Below are positions 14,229 to 15,709 of a DNA stretch of 15,709 nt, in pieces; the stretch's first letter is position 1, and each line of letters begins with the position of its first letter. The stretch spans positions 1 to 15,709 of the forward strand of contig JAEZVA010000051.1 in the NCBI GenBank assembly GCA_023443315.1. The letters are read 5' to 3'. A program made the translations under genes and the position numbers. Source of the DNA: Bacillota bacterium. GTDB lineage: Bacteria; Bacillota; Clostridia; Oscillospirales; Ruminococcaceae. The notes beneath the pieces were generated by a model. That model was given only the letters and a program-made list of their open reading frames with translations. It searched no databases and was not told the origin of the DNA.

Positions 14229-14263
14229 ACAAGCCTGCCGAAAAAAATCGGTAGGCTTGTTTC
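14229..14263 (+). terminator. Terminator after the NIF3-family gene
   Basis: ACAAGCCTGCCGA (14229-14241) pairs with TCGGTAGGCTTGT (14248-14260), 13 pairs including one G-T. A six-base A loop separates the arms and TTTC follows. It is 21 bases after the stop. Confidence 0.9.
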
Positions 14264-14319
14264 TTGTCGTGATATTTAAAGGTATTCAAAATCATTTCCA
14301 CTCTGTGCATACATACTCC

Positions 14320-14348
14320 TTGCCTGTATCCTCCAATACGACTATAAT
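14320..14348 (+). promoter_or_regulatory. Promoter of the xerC-type gene
   Basis: TTGCCT (14320-14325), a 17-base spacer and a perfect TATAAT (14343-14348) give a start near 14355, about 40 bases before the gene. Confidence 0.7.
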
Positions 14349-14396
14349 AATAATAAGTCCAGCTTTTTCTATTGTAAATGTGACGGAGTGGTTTTG

Positions 14397-15425
14397 TTGA
14401 ACCCCAATCTTTTAATCGATTGCCCAACCGTTTTGCGCGACTATCTGTTTTATATGGAGACCATTAAAGGGCGTTCACCGAGAACGGTGGAAGGCTACTA
14501 TATTGATCTGCGCACCTTTTTGCGGTTTATTAAAAGGTCTAAGAATCGCGTCTCCCCTTCTATCTTGTTTGAAGAAATATCCATCATCGATGTTGACATT
14601 GAGCTGTTGCGCACGGTCTCACTGTCTGATGTCTATGAATTTTTGCATTTTACCGCCAGCGAACGTGGCAACAGCGCTGCTGCTCGTTCACGAAAGGTGT
14701 CTTCCCTGCGCGGCTTCTTTGGATATCTTACGATTAAAGCAGGGACGCTTAAGGAAAACCCGGTACGGGAACTTGAGGTTCCCTCCTTGAAGAAATCCAT
14801 TCCAAAGTACCTTACCCTTGAAAATAGCATTGAGCTGCTTGCAAGTGCTGAGGAACTCGAGGGTGAAACACGCGAGAGAGACTACTGCATCCTTACTTTA
14901 TTTTTGAACTGTGGAATGCGATTATCTGAGCTTGTTGGTATTAACCACACCGATATCCGCGATAATCGCCTTCGACTGCTCGGCAAAGGTAATAAGGAAC
15001 GAATCGTTTACCTCAATGATGCCTGCATGGATGCCATTAAGACCTACATAGCCTATAAAAACTCAAATGGAGTCAAGGCAAAGGACAGCCCTAACGCCCT
15101 GTTTGTATCCCGAAATCAAACCCGCATCAGCAGGCGGCGTGTTCAGCAGATTGTCGAACGACAGCTAGCTGCCATTGGCATGGATGGAAAGGGCTTTTCT
15201 ACCCACAAGCTGAGGCACACAGCCGCCACGTTAATGTACCAGCACGGGCATGTGGATATCCGTATGCTCAAGGAGATTTTAGGTCACGCAAACCTTGGCA
15301 CTACCGAGATATACACCCATATCTCGAGTGAGCAGATGGAGAGTGCAGCAAAAAAGAATCCGCTGTCTAATATAAAACCTCGCAAACACAAAAAACTCAC
15401 ATTTCACAATGATAACAAAGAATAA
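14397..15425 (+). CDS. xerC: Tyrosine recombinase, XerC-type
   Basis: This is a second Xer-family recombinase, 342 residues from the TTG at 14397. That start has ACGGAG 8 bases upstream; a GTG at 14388 overlaps this site. The core-binding domain (about 10-115) includes MET-IKGRSPRTVEGYYIDLR, common in clostridial XerC. The catalytic domain is complete: Arg175 (CGMRLSEL), Lys197 (LGKGNKER), His270 and Arg273 (THKLRH), His297 (LGHANLGTT) and Tyr306 (IYTH). It is about 45 residues longer than typical Xer proteins, through an insert near residues 48-75 and a basic tail. It is likely the partner of the XerD-type protein 3 kb upstream. Its own promoter and terminator argue against it being part of a phage module. 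Confidence 0.82.
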   Translation: MNPNLLIDCPTVLRDYLFYMETIKGRSPRTVEGYYIDLRTFLRFIKRSKNRVSPSILFEEISIIDVDIELLRTVSLSDVYEFLHFTASERGNSAAARSRKVSSLRGFFGYLTIKAGTLKENPVRELEVPSLKKSIPKYLTLENSIELLASAEELEGETRERDYCILTLFLNCGMRLSELVGINHTDIRDNRLRLLGKGNKERIVYLNDACMDAIKTYIAYKNSNGVKAKDSPNALFVSRNQTRISRRRVQQIVERQLAAIGMDGKGFSTHKLRHTAATLMYQHGHVDIRMLKEILGHANLGTTEIYTHISSEQMESAAKKNPLSNIKPRKHKKLTFHNDNKE

Positions 15426-15439
15426 GCAATTTAAAACAT

Positions 15440-15473
15440 AATGTGGCAGGGACGTCTTCCCTGCCACATTTTT
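15440..15473 (+). terminator. Terminator after the xerC-type gene
   Basis: AATGTGGCAGGGA (15440-15452) and TCCCTGCCACATT (15458-15470) form a perfect 13-base-pair stem with a 5-base loop and a T-run. It starts 14 bases after the stop and ends next to the IS element. Confidence 0.95.
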
Positions 15474-15542
15474 GTGTCGTAAAACCACTGGCTAGGCCAG
15501 TGGTTCAAAGGAAGGCTACTGCCGATAATGGAGAAAAGAAAA

Positions 15543-15597
15543 CTCCCTTTGTTATAATAAAGGTGCGGTCTGCCAACTGCACAAAAAACAAAGGGAG
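15543..15597 (+). promoter_or_regulatory. IS200 leader hairpin masking the tnpA ribosome binding site
   Basis: CTCCCTTTGTT (15543-15553) pairs with AACAAAGGGAG (15587-15597). Inside, GTGCGGT and ACTGCAC form a second stem of seven pairs with one wobble. The GGGAGG ribosome binding site falls in the 3' arm. IS200 leaders are known to repress transposase translation with such a hairpin. A TATAAT at 15553-15558 inside it lacks a good -35. Confidence 0.75.
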
Positions 15598-15606
15598 GAC
15601 ATTCAG

Positions 15607-15709
15607 ATGAGCCTGAACGACATAAACAGTTTATCGCATACAAAGTGGAATTGCAAATATCACATAGTATTTGCACCAAAGTATAGGCGAAAAGTATTTT
15701 ACGGAGAAA
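15607..15709 (+). CDS. tnpA: IS200/IS605-family Y1 transposase TnpA, partial (3' end outside window)
   Basis: Only the first 34 codons are present. The start MSLNDINSLSHTKWNCKYHIVFAPKYRRKVFYGE is typical of the HUH-type single-strand transposase TnpA of IS200-like elements, in which KYHIVF-PKYRRKV is highly conserved. The HUH motif and catalytic tyrosine lie beyond the edge, so integrity cannot be judged. GGGAGG sits 8 bases before the ATG, in a hairpin arm. Confidence 0.9.
   Translation, partial: MSLNDINSLSHTKWNCKYHIVFAPKYRRKVFYGE

Larger units (their letters stand above)
15481..15709 (+). mobile_element. IS200/IS605-type insertion sequence, left part
   Basis: The left end of an IS200-like element, cut off by the window edge. 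AACCACTGGC (15483-15492) and GCCAGTGGTT (15496-15505) form a perfect subterminal hairpin with a 3-base loop, as recognised by Y1 transposases. A leader hairpin over the transposase ribosome binding site and the start of tnpA follow. The exact left boundary is uncertain, within about 15474-15483. IS200 elements make no target duplication. The element lies directly after the xerC terminator, so no gene seen here is broken by it. Confidence 0.85.

Overview
The window looks like chromosomal DNA from a low-to-mid GC Firmicute of class Clostridia, possibly the Oscillospirales/Ruminococcaceae side. The class is inferred from a SCIFF (six-cysteines-in-forty-five) peptide with its radical SAM maturase, a TIGR04086-type membrane protein beside yajC, a SpoIIM-like sporulation protein, strong AGGAGG-type ribosome binding sites, frequent TTG/GTG starts and U-tailed intrinsic terminators. 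The order-level guess is weak.

Layout. (1) 197-3976, minus strand: a lysine/diaminopimelate operon, asd-dapA-dapB-ACT-domain protein. A near-consensus promoter (TTGACA-17-TAATAT) drives it, and a lysine riboswitch with its own terminator lies in the leader. (2) 4016-6198, plus: queA and tgt, two queuosine tRNA-modification steps, divergent from the lysine operon. (3) 6247-8926, plus: yajC, a four-TM TIGR04086-type protein, the 49-residue SCIFF precursor scfA and its maturase scfB, with internal promoters and hairpins. (4) 8994-9398, minus: a small STAS-like protein convergent with scfB. (5) 9605-12225, plus: proC, spoIIM-like gene and an XerD-type recombinase. (6) 12261-14207, plus: a DUF624/YesL-like membrane protein and a NIF3-family protein. 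(7) 14320-15475: a second tyrosine recombinase (XerC-type) with promoter and terminator. (8) From about 15481 to the edge: the left end and first 34 codons of an IS200/IS605-type tnpA.

Most genes belong to known families. The most distinctive system is the SCIFF ranthipeptide pair. A terminator that can refold lies between precursor and maturase, and would allow far more peptide than enzyme. Other points of interest are three ribosome binding sites buried in hairpin arms (the 6780 gene, spoIIM, tnpA), a near-consensus SOS-box-like palindrome at the xerD promoter, a stand-alone aspartokinase-type ACT pair ending the lysine operon, and a regularly spaced ACATAA motif array upstream of proC. I found no CRISPR array, rRNA, tRNA or clearly novel multi-gene system.
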